Of a DNA stretch of 64,000 bases, positions 1 through 9,354 are shown one piece after another. The DNA is from an uncultured Kiritimatiellota bacterium. Lineage in GTDB: Bacteria > Verrucomicrobiota > Kiritimatiellia > RFP12 > UBA1067. The DNA lies in contig CAKTZI010000017.1 in NCBI GenBank assembly GCA_934635385.1, positions 9,821 to 73,820 on the forward strand, written 5' to 3'. The notes below the pieces were generated by a model that was not told the DNA's origin, ran no database searches, and was given only the letters and a program-made list of their open reading frames with translations. A program made the translations under genes and the position numbers. The number at the start of each line of letters is the position of its first letter. Positions within the stretch are counted from its first letter, which is position 1.

Positions 1-116
1 TCGACGAGCGCCGTCTTCGTATTGCCCTGCTCGAAGAGCATCCTCTTCCCATTCGTTCGCGACATGACGTGATAGTGCGCGTCGCCGTCGACCTTGATCC
101 TGTTTGTCCGTGCCAT
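1..116 (-). CDS. REP-associated Y1 (IS200-like) transposase, N-terminal part only
   Basis: Reading leftwards from an ATG at 116-114, the first 38 residues run MARTNRIKVDGDAHYHV then MSRTNGKRMLF and leave the window still open. A YHV-x-SRT-N segment shortly after the start is typical of the Y1_Tnp / REP-associated tyrosine transposase (RAYT) family, whose HUH histidines and catalytic tyrosine lie further on, outside this window. The start is supported by GGAGG eight bases upstream. These single-copy transposases act on short palindromic REP hairpins, and one such hairpin lies at 306-328. Family assignment from 38 residues is reasonable but not certain. Confidence 0.7.
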   Translation of the reverse strand, partial: MARTNRIKVDGDAHYHVMSRTNGKRMLFEQGNTKTALV

Positions 117-203
117 TCTCGCCTCCTTGTCTTGTTGGATTGACAGCCGGACGGCCTGTCCGTCCGAACGGAGGGTAGTATGCCAAATCTTTCGGAAAGA
201 AAC

Positions 204-242
204 CTTAAGATTACCTTAAGATTTGGCTTAAGATTTCTTAAG
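204..242. promoter_or_regulatory. Four CTTAAG boxes at helical spacing
   Basis: CTTAAG occurs at 204-209, 215-220, 227-232 and 237-242, with start-to-start spacings of 11, 12 and 10 bp. The outer flanks AACCTTAAGA and TCTTAAGGTT make the block nearly symmetric. It sits 88-126 bp upstream of the transposase ATG and downstream of the esterase stop. Spacing close to one helical turn suggests cooperative binding of a regulator, or transposase binding. Function is inferred. Confidence 0.45.
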
Positions 243-305
243 GTTCAGCACTTACAGACGAACATTCGCCAAAATTCGCGAAAACCCACTATTTTCTGAC
301 ACCAT

Positions 306-328
306 TGTTGGGGTCTGTCCCCCCAACA
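306..328. repeat. REP-like hairpin
   Basis: TGTTGGGG and CCCCAACA form an 8-bp stem around a 7-base loop, just after the stop of the esterase gene. No T-run follows on the minus strand, so a simple intrinsic terminator is unlikely. A GGGG-n-CTGTCCCC core recurs at about 31353-31365. Proximity to the RAYT gene suggests a REP-type palindrome. Confidence 0.4.
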
Positions 329-335
329 TTCCTTC

Positions 336-1637
336 TTATCGCCGCGCGGACGCATCCGAGATCGTGAAAGACACGGCATCCGGCCCGTGGTCTGCGCCGT
401 GGCCCATGTTCTGCTTGACGGTCAGCCACTTCGGTCCCCGGAGGTTCCGGTAGAGGATCGTCTCGCCCGAGGGCGGGCAGACATAGTCGCCGAGCCCGAT
501 CTGCATCGCGACGGGACACGTCACGCGCGTCGCCAGATGGGACAGCGCGACGTAGTCGAGCGCCGGCCGCCACTCGGGGGTCCATCCGCCCAGCCGCCCG
601 AACTTGGCCGCGCCGGCCAAGTCCGCGCACCACGGGATGAACGCGTCGACGCGCGAGACGGACGCGTCCAGCGCCGCGACGCCCAGCGCCTGATAGCCGC
701 CCATCGAGCCGCCCTTCGCCAGAATGTCGCGGCCGTTCCACTGCGGCAGCGTCTTCGCCCACTGGAGCGCCCGCGCGCCGCGCAGGAGCATCCGGCAGAA
801 GTCCGTCTTCTCGGGCGCGCCGTCGTTGTTGCGGAAGCAGAAGCTGCGGCAGACGTTCGTGCGGATATTCTCGTAGTAGGCCGCGTCCCGCCGGGGGTCT
901 TCACCCTGGCGCGTGACCGCGAGGAGGATCCGCCCGCCGCCTTCGGCCGCGCGCTCCGCCGCCAAGCTCGTCGCGTGGAAGCCGTAGCCGTCGAACGAGA
1001 TCTCGATCGGCAGCTGGCCGTCCTTCGCCGCCTTCGGCCAGGCCACGAGCCCTTGCGCCGGGAAATCCTCGCCCTCGATGGGCACGCGGAACTTCGCGAA
1101 ACAGACCCTGTCGGACGGTGAGGCCAGCGGCGTCAGCTGCGCCTGCACCGGCATCGCGCGAAGCGCCGCGACCCGCGCGTCCCAAAAGGCGTCGAAGTCC
1201 TTTGGAATCGGCTGGCTCGCGATGTTCCAGACGTCTGCGCCGGCTCCGCCGTCCCAAACGACATCGCCGCCCCGCTTCGCGTCACGCACCCTGTGCCCGT
1301 CCGCGTCAAGGACATTGACCGTGAGCCGCACGAAGCCGGGCCTGTCCGACCACGTCTTCACGACGAGCGGACGGTCGCTTGTCGCCTCGCCCTGTTCGAC
1401 GCGCCCGTCATCGCCTTGCCGTTTCCAGACGAGGCGGCGGCCCGGCACGGGCTTCTTCGCCGCGTCAAGGTCGACAAGCGAGATCTTGAACGTCATCTCG
1501 TCGCCCGTTCGGTAGTCGAACGGATTCCGCGTGCTGGAACCGACAAACGACAGCGATTCGGCGTACCCGACCGTTGCGAGAGCCGCCCCCAGAAGAAGAG
1601 TCAGCCCTCCAGCCCATTTTTTCATCGTGATGTCCAT
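336..1637 (-). CDS. Secreted CE7-type acetylxylan esterase
   Basis: A 433-residue exported alpha/beta-hydrolase of the acetylxylan esterase/cephalosporin-C deacetylase family (CE7), which removes acetyl groups from polysaccharides or oligosaccharides. The signal peptide is MKKWAGGLTLLLGAALATVGYA. An Ig-like N-terminal domain (about 30-135) precedes the hydrolase. Visible catalytic elements are GGSMGGY (nucleophile Ser), GLGDYVCPPSG (Asp) and NMGHGADHG (His). The start may be 1637 (MDITMKKW) or 1625 (MKKW); both have a GGAC nearby. It is the last gene of an operon with the GH74-like gene 33 bp upstream and the LamG gene before that. A related CE7 domain forms the first module of the large fusion at 38-42 kb. 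Confidence 0.88.
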   Translation of the reverse strand: MDITMKKWAGGLTLLLGAALATVGYAESLSFVGSSTRNPFDYRTGDEMTFKISLVDLDAAKKPVPGRRLVWKRQGDDGRVEQGEATSDRPLVVKTWSDRPGFVRLTVNVLDADGHRVRDAKRGGDVVWDGGAGADVWNIASQPIPKDFDAFWDARVAALRAMPVQAQLTPLASPSDRVCFAKFRVPIEGEDFPAQGLVAWPKAAKDGQLPIEISFDGYGFHATSLAAERAAEGGGRILLAVTRQGEDPRRDAAYYENIRTNVCRSFCFRNNDGAPEKTDFCRMLLRGARALQWAKTLPQWNGRDILAKGGSMGGYQALGVAALDASVSRVDAFIPWCADLAGAAKFGRLGGWTPEWRPALDYVALSHLATRVTCPVAMQIGLGDYVCPPSGETILYRNLRGPKWLTVKQNMGHGADHGPDAVSFTISDASARR

Positions 1638-1670
1638 TTACTTGATGTCCTTTCCGTTTTCAGTCTAGCC

Positions 1671-3857
1671 TTACCGTATCGCGCCGCCGGCGCCGCGCGT
1701 CAGCGTGCGCGTCCAGACGCCGCTGCCGCGCGTCAGCAGGAACAGCCGCATCCGGTCCACGACCAGCTTGTGCTGCGTGCCCGTCGGCACGTCCATCCCC
1801 TGCAGAAGGCACGTCCAGTGCCGCCCGCCGTCCATCGAGACGCAGACGTCCTGCGCATCCCAGCTGGAGGCGACCACAAGCCCCCGCGTGAACGGGTCGA
1901 AGGCGATCGCATAGCCAAGGCCCTTCGAGCCCGCCAGCTGCCAGTTGACCTTGCGGCCGCCGTCCGTGAACTCCATGACGGAGTCCTTGCACGCCATCAG
2001 GAATCGTCCGGGCGCGAACGGGTCTGCGGCGATGGTGAAGCAGCCGCCCTTGTTGGAGCTCGGCATCTTCCTCCATTCCCCGGCCTCCTTATCCAAATAG
2101 TACATCTTGCCCGTGTACGGCTGGAAGGTGATCGCGCTTCCGTCGGGGCCGAAGACGAGCTGGTCGGGCCAGAGCGCCGCGCCGCCGAACTCGAACTCGC
2201 TCGCCTTGTAGGAGAGCTTGTCGCCGTCCATGCCGCGCCCGAACCACTCCCACGTGTCGCCGCCGTCCTTCGAGCGCCAGATTCCGCCGGCGCCCGGCGC
2301 GATCCGCCCCGAAACGCAGAGATACGGCCAGTCGGTGGCCAGATCGACCGTGACCGTGTAGATGCCGTGCTGCCCCTCTTTCTGTCCGAGCGCCGGCAGG
2401 CCCTTCCCGGCCAGATACCGCCAGGTTTTCCCGCCGTCCTCCGTGACAATCAGCTGGATGCCGAACTTGCCGCCGACGGCGTAGGCGCGGTGCTTCGCAC
2501 GGGAACAGAAGGCTATCGAATTCGCGCCGCAGATGCTGTATTCCTTTCGGAAGCTCCGCCCGCCGTCCTGCGAATTGAACATTCCCATGTCGGCGCAGCC
2601 GTAGCTGATGTTGTCCGGCGAATTCGGGTCGCAGGCGATGATGAACGGCACGAGCGGATGAATCCCGTCCGCCGACGTGCGCCACGTGCGCCCGCCGTCA
2701 AAGGTCTGCCAGATCTGGAACCAGTCCGTCGTGAGGATGTGGTCCGGGTCCTTCGGATCGACGATGATCCGGCCTGTGCAGCAACGGGGCTTCGTCAGCC
2801 GTCCGTCCCGCTCGGCGATGCCGTTGTCCTTTCCGGGATGGGACATCTCCAGCCGTTCCACCGGGATTTTCCGCCAGGCGGAATCCGCCGCCGCGCGGCG
2901 GTAGATCTGGCCGTACCACCCGGTCGTCAGGTAGAAATCAGGCCCTGCCGCGACGGCCTGATAGGTCGCGTCAAGCGCCTCGCCGCCGGCTTTGGCCTGC
3001 GCGGCCGTCATCAGCCCCTCCATGAACGGCGCCCAGCTCTCGCCGCCGTCGCGCGACAGGCGAAGCTCGTTGCCGCCCTCTGCGCAGAAGACGCCGAGAA
3101 GTTCCCGCCGTCCCGCGATCTGCGTCATCTCGAACGGCGCGTCGCCGGCGATCTTCTTCCAGCTCTCGCCGCCGTCTTCGCTGCGGAAAAGACCGTACGC
3201 CTTGCCGTCGTTTTTCGGGTCCAGCCAGACCGGCGCGCAGGCGTAGACCCGCCCCGGCACGGCGAGATCGAACCAGACGTCGACCAGCCAGCATCCGTCA
3301 AGGCCGCAGGAGACCCACGAGTCGCCGCCGTCGCGCGACAGGAAGATGCCGTCGTTGTCGGAAGCGGCGAGGATGCGGTCGGGGTTCTCCGGATCGCGCC
3401 GCAGCGCCCGGCCGGAAAACCTGAACGGCCCCTCGCCGTTGAAGTCCGCCTTCAGCGTGCGGCTGCAGGTGCGTCCGCCGTCGCGCGAAACGTAGACGCC
3501 GGCGGGTTTCTGCCAGACCAGACGCCCCGAAGCGAAGACGATGCGGTCAGGATCGCGCGGATCGACCGACAGCGCGCGGAGATGGTCGGCGTAGCAGTTC
3601 CGCAGCGTCTGCGGCATGTTGCCGTGGAGCGGCCGCCAGGTGCGCCCCGCGTCGTCGCTGCGGTACGGTCCGCCCACGTCCACGTAGGAATACCAGACGT
3701 TCGGATCGGACGGCGAAATCTCCACCGACTGGATGAACCCGCCGCCGTTGATCGGCAGCGCCGTCCAGGCGTTCTCCGGCGCGGCGGACGCCAACGAAGC
3801 GCCGCCGAGCAGGAATGCAAAGACCGTCCAACAGGACACAACAGAAAACCTCGTCAT
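1671..3857 (-). CDS. Secreted GH74-like Asp-box beta-propeller protein
   Basis: A 728-residue exported protein with a signal peptide ending near FLLGGASLASA. It carries many Asp boxes of the S-x-DGG-x-TW type (DDAGRTW, RDGGRTC, RDGGDSW, SEDGGESW, FDGGRTW, SQDGGRSF, EDGGKTW, SKDGGDTW), as in sialidase and sortilin-like propellers. The start of the mature protein, W-x-x-LPINGGGF with DVGGPYRSDDAG about 40 residues later, matches the N-terminal propeller of GH74 xyloglucanases, where the Asp of D-x-GG is the catalytic base. Length also fits GH74. Substrate is not proven; a propeller lacking activity is possible. It lies 16 bp after the LamG gene and 33 bp before the esterase, so the three are probably co-transcribed. 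Confidence 0.75.
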   Translation of the reverse strand: MTRFSVVSCWTVFAFLLGGASLASAAPENAWTALPINGGGFIQSVEISPSDPNVWYSYVDVGGPYRSDDAGRTWRPLHGNMPQTLRNCYADHLRALSVDPRDPDRIVFASGRLVWQKPAGVYVSRDGGRTCSRTLKADFNGEGPFRFSGRALRRDPENPDRILAASDNDGIFLSRDGGDSWVSCGLDGCWLVDVWFDLAVPGRVYACAPVWLDPKNDGKAYGLFRSEDGGESWKKIAGDAPFEMTQIAGRRELLGVFCAEGGNELRLSRDGGESWAPFMEGLMTAAQAKAGGEALDATYQAVAAGPDFYLTTGWYGQIYRRAAADSAWRKIPVERLEMSHPGKDNGIAERDGRLTKPRCCTGRIIVDPKDPDHILTTDWFQIWQTFDGGRTWRTSADGIHPLVPFIIACDPNSPDNISYGCADMGMFNSQDGGRSFRKEYSICGANSIAFCSRAKHRAYAVGGKFGIQLIVTEDGGKTWRYLAGKGLPALGQKEGQHGIYTVTVDLATDWPYLCVSGRIAPGAGGIWRSKDGGDTWEWFGRGMDGDKLSYKASEFEFGGAALWPDQLVFGPDGSAITFQPYTGKMYYLDKEAGEWRKMPSSNKGGCFTIAADPFAPGRFLMACKDSVMEFTDGGRKVNWQLAGSKGLGYAIAFDPFTRGLVVASSWDAQDVCVSMDGGRHWTCLLQGMDVPTGTQHKLVVDRMRLFLLTRGSGVWTRTLTRGAGGAIR

Positions 3858-3873
3858 TTATCATGCCTCCTTG

Positions 3874-6226
3874 TCAACGCAGGATGAGCACGCTTCCGCG
3901 CGGCAGCGGACAGTCGATGAGATCCAACGGATCGGCTGTCCCCGGCAAGATGCGCACTTCGTCGATGTCGGCCTTGAACCCGACAGACCCGACCGTCAGG
4001 CGGCTCGTCTCCGCCGTCACGTCCGGCACACCGCCCGCAATCGTCTGTGTGCCGACGGGCAGGCCGTTCTGGTAGCAGGTCACGGACGTGTCCGCACCGG
4101 TTTTCACGAACGCGAAGGCGAACTCGCTCCACCCGATGAAGACCGGGCTGACCGAGAACGTACAGCGGGCATCCGCCCCCGCCGTCACGGTGAATGTCCG
4201 CCGATCGGCCGAGAGCGTCAGCGCCCAGACCGTCGTCTCGCCCGACGCGAGGCGCATCACCTCCGCGCCACCCGACGGGACTTCGCGCGGACGCAGGAGG
4301 AACTCGACCGTCAGGTCTTTCGCCTTCTCGACCGCGAGGTTCCGCCCGAAGTCCACGATGTCGCCGTTCAGCCGCAACGCCGCCTTGTTCTCCGCAGAGA
4401 TCGTCTCGCCCCGGCGGCTCACGATGGGCGAACACGCGACGCGCCTCGTGAAGGCCGCCACGCCGTCGACAGGCGTGCCGGACGGCACCGGCGCCCCGTA
4501 AGGGCCGACCGCGAAGTCGTTCTCGAACCGCATGGCCGCAAGCGGCGAGGCGACAGACGCCTTGTCCGTCAGGAACTCCTGGGGATCAAGCGCGCGGGCC
4601 GTCACGCGCACGTCGCCGATGAGGCAGTCCTTGAGCCCCAACGTGTCGTTTCCGTCCGGGTAAAAGGAGAACCAGGCGAGCTTCGCGCTTTCCGTGTCCG
4701 AAGCATCCACGGTCACGTCAGAGCCCGTGAGCGTTCCGGCCAGAGCGCCGTCGCAATACAGTTCGGTCGTGCCGGCGGATTTGCGCGAGACGACCGCCCA
4801 GTGATGCCACTTGAGATCGGCCAGCACGGGGGCCGGCGACGCAACGCTCTTGCCCGCCATCCAGTTGAACCCGTATTCCAGCTTGCCCTCGGACGTCACG
4901 TACAGGTAGAAATCCTTTCCGTAGGTGCCGCGGAAGACATACTGTTCAGACTTCGGCAGGGCCTCCAGCCGCAGGAATCCCTCAATCGTGAAGTCGCCGC
5001 ACATGAAGCCGTTGTCGCGGGCGAACGTCTGGGCAAAGCCTTGTGTCTGGTTAGACCCTGCCTCTGGCTTCAGGGAGCCCAAATCCTTCGGCGTACCCTC
5101 CGCCATGAGCGAGCCGCGAAGGCTCCCCACCCCGTCAGCCGTGCGCGCAGGCGTCGAACGGAGGTTCATGACGCCCGCGACAGGGTTGACGCGCGGCGTC
5201 TCGTTGACAAAGGAAAGGCAGCGCCAGTTGCCCGCCGGGGAAGTCGTGAACGGATTGCCGAACCAGTCGTCGAACGAGAAGTAGGAAACGGTGTCCGTGT
5301 CGGCGTTGTCATGCGCGAAATGAAGGAACTCCTCCGGCTTCAGCGCCTCGTTCGAGATGCGCAGTTCGTCGATGAGCCCGTTCCATCCGAAGTTGGGAGA
5401 GCCGTCCATCCGCCCGATGAAAATCGGCGAATCGTCATAGGAGATCGCTCCGGGCATTGTGGTGCCGTAGGCCGAGCTGCTGGTCTGCAGCAGGACGTAG
5501 TCCATGTAGACATCGACCTTGACGGCCGACGGGTCGCTGCCATCCACCACAAGCGCGAGGTGGTGCCAGCGGCCGTCACGCAAAATGCGCGGCAGGACAT
5601 TGCCATTTACAGAAGACTTGAAGGGTTGCCCCCCCCCCCCCCTCATAGGAGACGGAATACTGCAACGCCGCCGAGCCGTTGCCCGTCCCGCCCGGAATGC
5701 TCAAGGCCCAGCTGTTCTTCTTGCTCAGCACGTAGTGATCGGACTGGCGATTCTCGACATTCCTTACGCTTGGATCGCCCAGGTAGAGATCCTTCACGAA
5801 CATCTCAATCGTGAACGTCTGAAGATGCAGCGCCGCTTCGTCCTCAATCTTGACGACGCCCTGCTTGCCGTCTCCCCACTCGCCAGACTGCACCGGGTTG
5901 ACGATCTGGAGACTCCGATTGAGCGTTCCCTTCTGGCCCGTGCGCGGATCGACCCAGCGGCGTCCCTCTGGAAACGCATTCGCATAAACCGGCATCTGGT
6001 CCGAGCAGGCGCCGGACGCCCCGTTCCAGTAATTTTCGGGGATGCCCGGCAACTTTTCCCTGTCCACGGCATTGAGGATGCGCGAGGATTCGGTCGTCCG
6101 CGTCCCGGCTGGCTCCTCGTCAAAGTGATACCACAAGACGGTGTCGGCCTGAACGGCCATGGCCCCGACGAACAGCCCGCCCGCAAGAGCGATCTTGCCT
6201 TTGTTCAAACGTTTTCTTACTCTCAT
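3874..6226 (-). CDS. Surface LamG (concanavalin-like) protein, frame broken by a G14 tract
   Basis: Two collinear reading frames describe one protein. The first (6226 to about 5576) has a signal peptide (MRVRKRLNKGKIALAGGLFV, cleavage after VQA) and a LamG-like domain. The second (about 5646 to 3874) resumes with more LamG domains (GRWHHLALVVDG, KWHHWAVVSRK) and ends PRGSVLILR. The switch falls exactly in a run of 14 G on the coding strand. With 13 or 16 G the frame continues GGGGQPFKSSVNGN, giving about 783 residues; with 14 it ends soon after GGGGATLQVF. GGAGG lies ten bases before the chosen ATG; upstream Met codons lack a signal sequence. It leads the GH74/CE7 operon and probably binds glycan at the cell surface. 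Phase variation, a recent slip, or an assembly error could each explain the break. Confidence 0.8.
5629..5642 (-). repeat. G14 homopolymer tract inside the LamG gene
   Basis: Fourteen consecutive C on the plus strand (G on the coding strand) between TCCTATGA and CAACCCTT. The tract codes for glycines at the junction of the two reading frames. A count of 13 or 16 restores the full-length frame, so the present state is off. Confidence 0.9.
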
Positions 6227-6288
6227 GAGTCTATTTCCCTCCTTGTTTTCATTTATTGGTTTACGCATTCTTTCGCGCATATGCCGAC

Positions 6289-6294
6289 ATTATA
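6289..6294 (-). promoter_or_regulatory. -10 box of the LamG-GH74-CE7 operon
   Basis: The minus strand reads TTTTATGATATAATG, a perfect TATAAT with TGA just before it, 62 bases upstream of the LamG ATG. The leader contains GGAGG. The same TG(G/A)TATAAT pattern stands before several other genes in the window. No clear -35 is visible. Confidence 0.6.
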
Positions 6295-6369
6295 TCATAA
6301 AACTCCCCACTGTAGAGCAAATGACATATCAACTTTTTTTCGTCCCTTTTTGTCCGCAAGTGTGTGGAA

Positions 6370-6684
6370 TTTAAACGCAGAGCCGCGGCGCGGGGCAATG
6401 GGAGGATCGCGAGAGACAGGCTTCGCATCCTGTGCGACCGCCTCTTGCGCCCAGTACATCCTTTCAACGCAAAGTCCGCAAGGGTTTTGACGCAAAGATA
6501 CGCCAAGGCTGTTGACGGCAAGCCGACAAAGATCTTTGCGTGCCTTTGCGTCTCTCCCCTCTGCGTTCTTTGCGTTATGAATCATAAATAGAAAGAGGTC
6601 TGAATGGGCGACGAAGCCGACAGAAATGCGCAAAGCAAAACTCCCTGTCACCTCGCCTCGCCCGGCCGCAGGCCGCTCTGTGTT
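6370..6684. repeat. MITE-like repeat, copy 1
   Basis: About 315 bp with near-inverted ends: AACGCAGAGCCG on the left and CGCTCTGTGTTA on the right. The interior holds tandem CGCAAAG words and their inverted counterpart CTTTGCGT. Related copies lie at 10861-11105 and 13888-14185. The right end supplies the stop codon of the rhamnosidase gene (TAACACAGAG on the minus strand). No credible protein is encoded. Confidence 0.65.
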
Positions 6685-9166
6685 AATGATCTATGCCGTC
6701 CCGTTCCACGCGATAGGCACCCGCCGGATAAACCGTCGGCGCGGCTTCGCCGGGGATGCGGACACGCGCTTCCGCGCCCGGCGGAACCGTGAACTTCCAA
6801 ATCCATTTCGCGCCTTCATACCGCCACGCGCTGCGTATCTCGCCCTTCGGCGTGCGGAACGTCGCGGCACACGAGCCGAGCCGCCGGTCAGGCTGCGGCG
6901 CAAGCGTGAAGCGGTCGAACCCCGCACCGCCCGCCGGCGGACGTATCCCCGCCGCCGTCGCGTAGAGCCACGCCAGCACCGAACCGTAGGCGTAGTGGTT
7001 GAAGCTGTTCATGCCGACGGGGCCGAACCCCTTCTCCTTCGTGTAGGAGTTCCAGCGCTCCCACGCCGTCGTCGCCCCGTTGTCCACCGTGTAGAGCCAG
7101 CTTGGAAACGTGCGGTTGAGCAAGAGGCCATACGCGCGGCGCGTCTCCCCGATTTCCGTCAGCGTGTCCATCAGGATCGCCGTGCCGAGAAAGCCGGTCT
7201 GCAGGCAGCCGCCGTGCGCGTCGAAGTTCGCCAGCAGACGGCGTTTCGCCTCCTCCCGCGCAGTGTCCGTCGCGAACAGGCCGAGCTTCAGCGCAAAGAG
7301 GTTCGCGGTCTGCATGTCACGAATCTCGTCGTAAAGGAATCCATCGGGAAGGTAGCGTTTGCGCATCCGCGTCCGCAGCGAATCGGCGAGACGCCCGAAC
7401 TGAATCGCCTCGTCCGCCCGTCCGCACGCCGCCGCCATTTCGCGCATCGCCCGCGCGTCCCAGAGGTAATAGGCGTCCGTCAGGTAGCTCCACCATTTGA
7501 ACGCCGCCGCCGTCGGTTTCCCGTCCGCGCCGTTGATGCGCCCCGACAGGGACTCGAGCTTCTCGAACGACAGCCAGTCGCCGTATTCCCACGTCGTCGC
7601 GACGGGCACCGTCGCCGTCTTGCGCGCAAGGAAGCCGAGATAGCTCGTCATCGCGTCCCAGTTCTCGTCCAGGACGGACGTGCCGCCGCCGAACTTCCAC
7701 ACGAGATACGGCACGAGCACACCCGCATCGCCCCAGCCCGTCCGCCCCGTAGTGTGTCCGTAGAAGGCGCCGCGCGGCGCGGCGGACGCGAAACTGCCGT
7801 TCGGCTGCTGCACGTCCCGGAGATCGCCCAGCCACTTGCGCAGGAACGCCGCGACGTCCGCCACGTAGAGCGCACTCGGCGCGAACGCGAGCGTGTCGGC
7901 CGTCCATCCCTGCCGCTCGTTGCGCTGGGGACAGTCCGTCGGAATCGAGAGGTAGTTCGAGTACATCCCCCACACGCAGTTCTGGATCAGCCGGTTGACT
8001 CCGTCATGGCCCGTCTCGACCGTGCCGCGTTCCAGTTCGCGCCGGACGGACGTGACCGGGACGGAAAGAATCGACCGCACGCGGATGTCGCCGTCCGCCA
8101 CGAGGGAGAGATGCCGATAGCCGAAGTAGGTGAACGCGGGCTGGTACGTCTCGACGCCCGTTCCCGCGAACGTGTAGTTGATCTCGCTGCGCGCCGTCTT
8201 GTAGTTGGCATGGTAGAGGCTGCCCTCCGGGCCGTCGTTGCCGCGCGTTTTCGCGCCGTTCCCGTCGTTGAGCATCTCGGCGACGCGGATGCGCGCCCGT
8301 ACGCCCGCCGCGCCCGAGAACGAAAGGCGCGGATGCGCCGCCGCGTTCTGCCCGAAATCCACAATCAGCATGTCGCCCTTCGCCAGACGGATGTCCCCGG
8401 CGGCGAAATCCGCCGCGCGCGCCACGATCTTGCCGTCATGCGCCGCGTCCGCACCCGTCACTTCGTTTGTCCGCCAGACGAACGCCGCGACGGGCCTCCG
8501 CGCGAGGTCTTCGCGCCGCACGACGGCGGCGTCCTCTTCGGGACGGAACACGCCAACGGCCTCGGGATGAACGCGAACGGACACCGTCGGGTCGGGCGGG
8601 TTCGCCGCGCGCGCATCGTAGTCCTCGCCCTCGAAGATGCCGGCCGTCTGGACAGGCCCCGCCCAGGAGCCTGTCCACGTCCTGTCCGTGCCGAACCGGC
8701 GCACGCCGCCCGCGCCGTCCGTGACAACGAGTTCGGCGTAGAAGCCCGGCTCGCCGTTCGCGACGCCCGTGCAGTCGTCGCCCCACCAGGCGTTGGACAC
8801 GAACGCGCGGATCGCACACCGCCCGTCCGCGCGGCGCACGAGATCCGTCACGTCGAAAGTCGCAAGCTGCCGCGTCCTGCCGGGCGTCGTGAAGCCGGGA
8901 CGCAGAACCGCGTTCGGATCGCCCGGCCGCACGCCGTTGACCGTCAGCTCGTAGACGCCCAGCCCCGACGTGCGCAGCGTCGCCCGCCGGATGTCCGCGC
9001 CCAGATTCCTGTCGCGCGCGAAGAACGCCGTCGCCGCGTGGCGCGGCACACCCGGCGCGACGGCGATCCATCGTGCGCACGGCTCATTCGTCACGGCGAC
9101 ACACGAACTCGCACCGACAAACGCGGCAACCGACAACACCGGCAACAAGAACACAAGTCTTTTCAT
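6683..9166 (-). CDS. Secreted GH78 alpha-L-rhamnosidase
   Basis: An 827-residue exported protein with signal peptide MKRLVFLLPVLSVAAFVGA. The order is that of GH78: an N-terminal beta-sandwich with a substrate-binding region (RASGLGVYELTVNG-like segment, NAWWGDD), the rhamnosidase beta-domain, then an (alpha/alpha)6 barrel beginning near DCPQRNERQGWTAD, in which the Glu of the RNER motif is the expected general acid, and a C-terminal beta-domain. It should release terminal alpha-L-rhamnose from plant pectin, glycosides or algal glycans. AAGGA precedes the ATG by about nine bases. It appears to be a single-gene unit between two repeat elements. Confidence 0.93.
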   Translation of the reverse strand: MKRLVFLLPVLSVAAFVGASSCVAVTNEPCARWIAVAPGVPRHAATAFFARDRNLGADIRRATLRTSGLGVYELTVNGVRPGDPNAVLRPGFTTPGRTRQLATFDVTDLVRRADGRCAIRAFVSNAWWGDDCTGVANGEPGFYAELVVTDGAGGVRRFGTDRTWTGSWAGPVQTAGIFEGEDYDARAANPPDPTVSVRVHPEAVGVFRPEEDAAVVRREDLARRPVAAFVWRTNEVTGADAAHDGKIVARAADFAAGDIRLAKGDMLIVDFGQNAAAHPRLSFSGAAGVRARIRVAEMLNDGNGAKTRGNDGPEGSLYHANYKTARSEINYTFAGTGVETYQPAFTYFGYRHLSLVADGDIRVRSILSVPVTSVRRELERGTVETGHDGVNRLIQNCVWGMYSNYLSIPTDCPQRNERQGWTADTLAFAPSALYVADVAAFLRKWLGDLRDVQQPNGSFASAAPRGAFYGHTTGRTGWGDAGVLVPYLVWKFGGGTSVLDENWDAMTSYLGFLARKTATVPVATTWEYGDWLSFEKLESLSGRINGADGKPTAAAFKWWSYLTDAYYLWDARAMREMAAACGRADEAIQFGRLADSLRTRMRKRYLPDGFLYDEIRDMQTANLFALKLGLFATDTAREEAKRRLLANFDAHGGCLQTGFLGTAILMDTLTEIGETRRAYGLLLNRTFPSWLYTVDNGATTAWERWNSYTKEKGFGPVGMNSFNHYAYGSVLAWLYATAAGIRPPAGGAGFDRFTLAPQPDRRLGSCAATFRTPKGEIRSAWRYEGAKWIWKFTVPPGAEARVRIPGEAAPTVYPAGAYRVERDGIDH

Positions 9167-9188
9167 CTATCGCTTTCCTTAGAGGTCT

Positions 9189-9299
9189 CACACGGAGAGA
9201 CGGAGACACGGAGAATGTCCGGGCAGCTCCGTGCCTCACCCCGCATAGCGCCTGCTTCGCAGCTCGCTTCGCTCGGGGGATATGTGGCTCCGTGTGTGT
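9189..9299. repeat. CACGGAG-type interspersed repeat
   Basis: Begins CACACGGAGAGACGGAGACA and ends in the inverse GGCTCCGTGTGTG. The same CACGGAG words occur at 21371-21500 and 34293-34322. It lies between the rhamnosidase start and the end of the next gene. No coding potential was recognised. Confidence 0.5.
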
Positions 9300-9354
9300 T
9301 TGCCACCCCAAAGGCTCTGCGGCCTCTGCGTGAACCTTGGAGACATCACCGATA

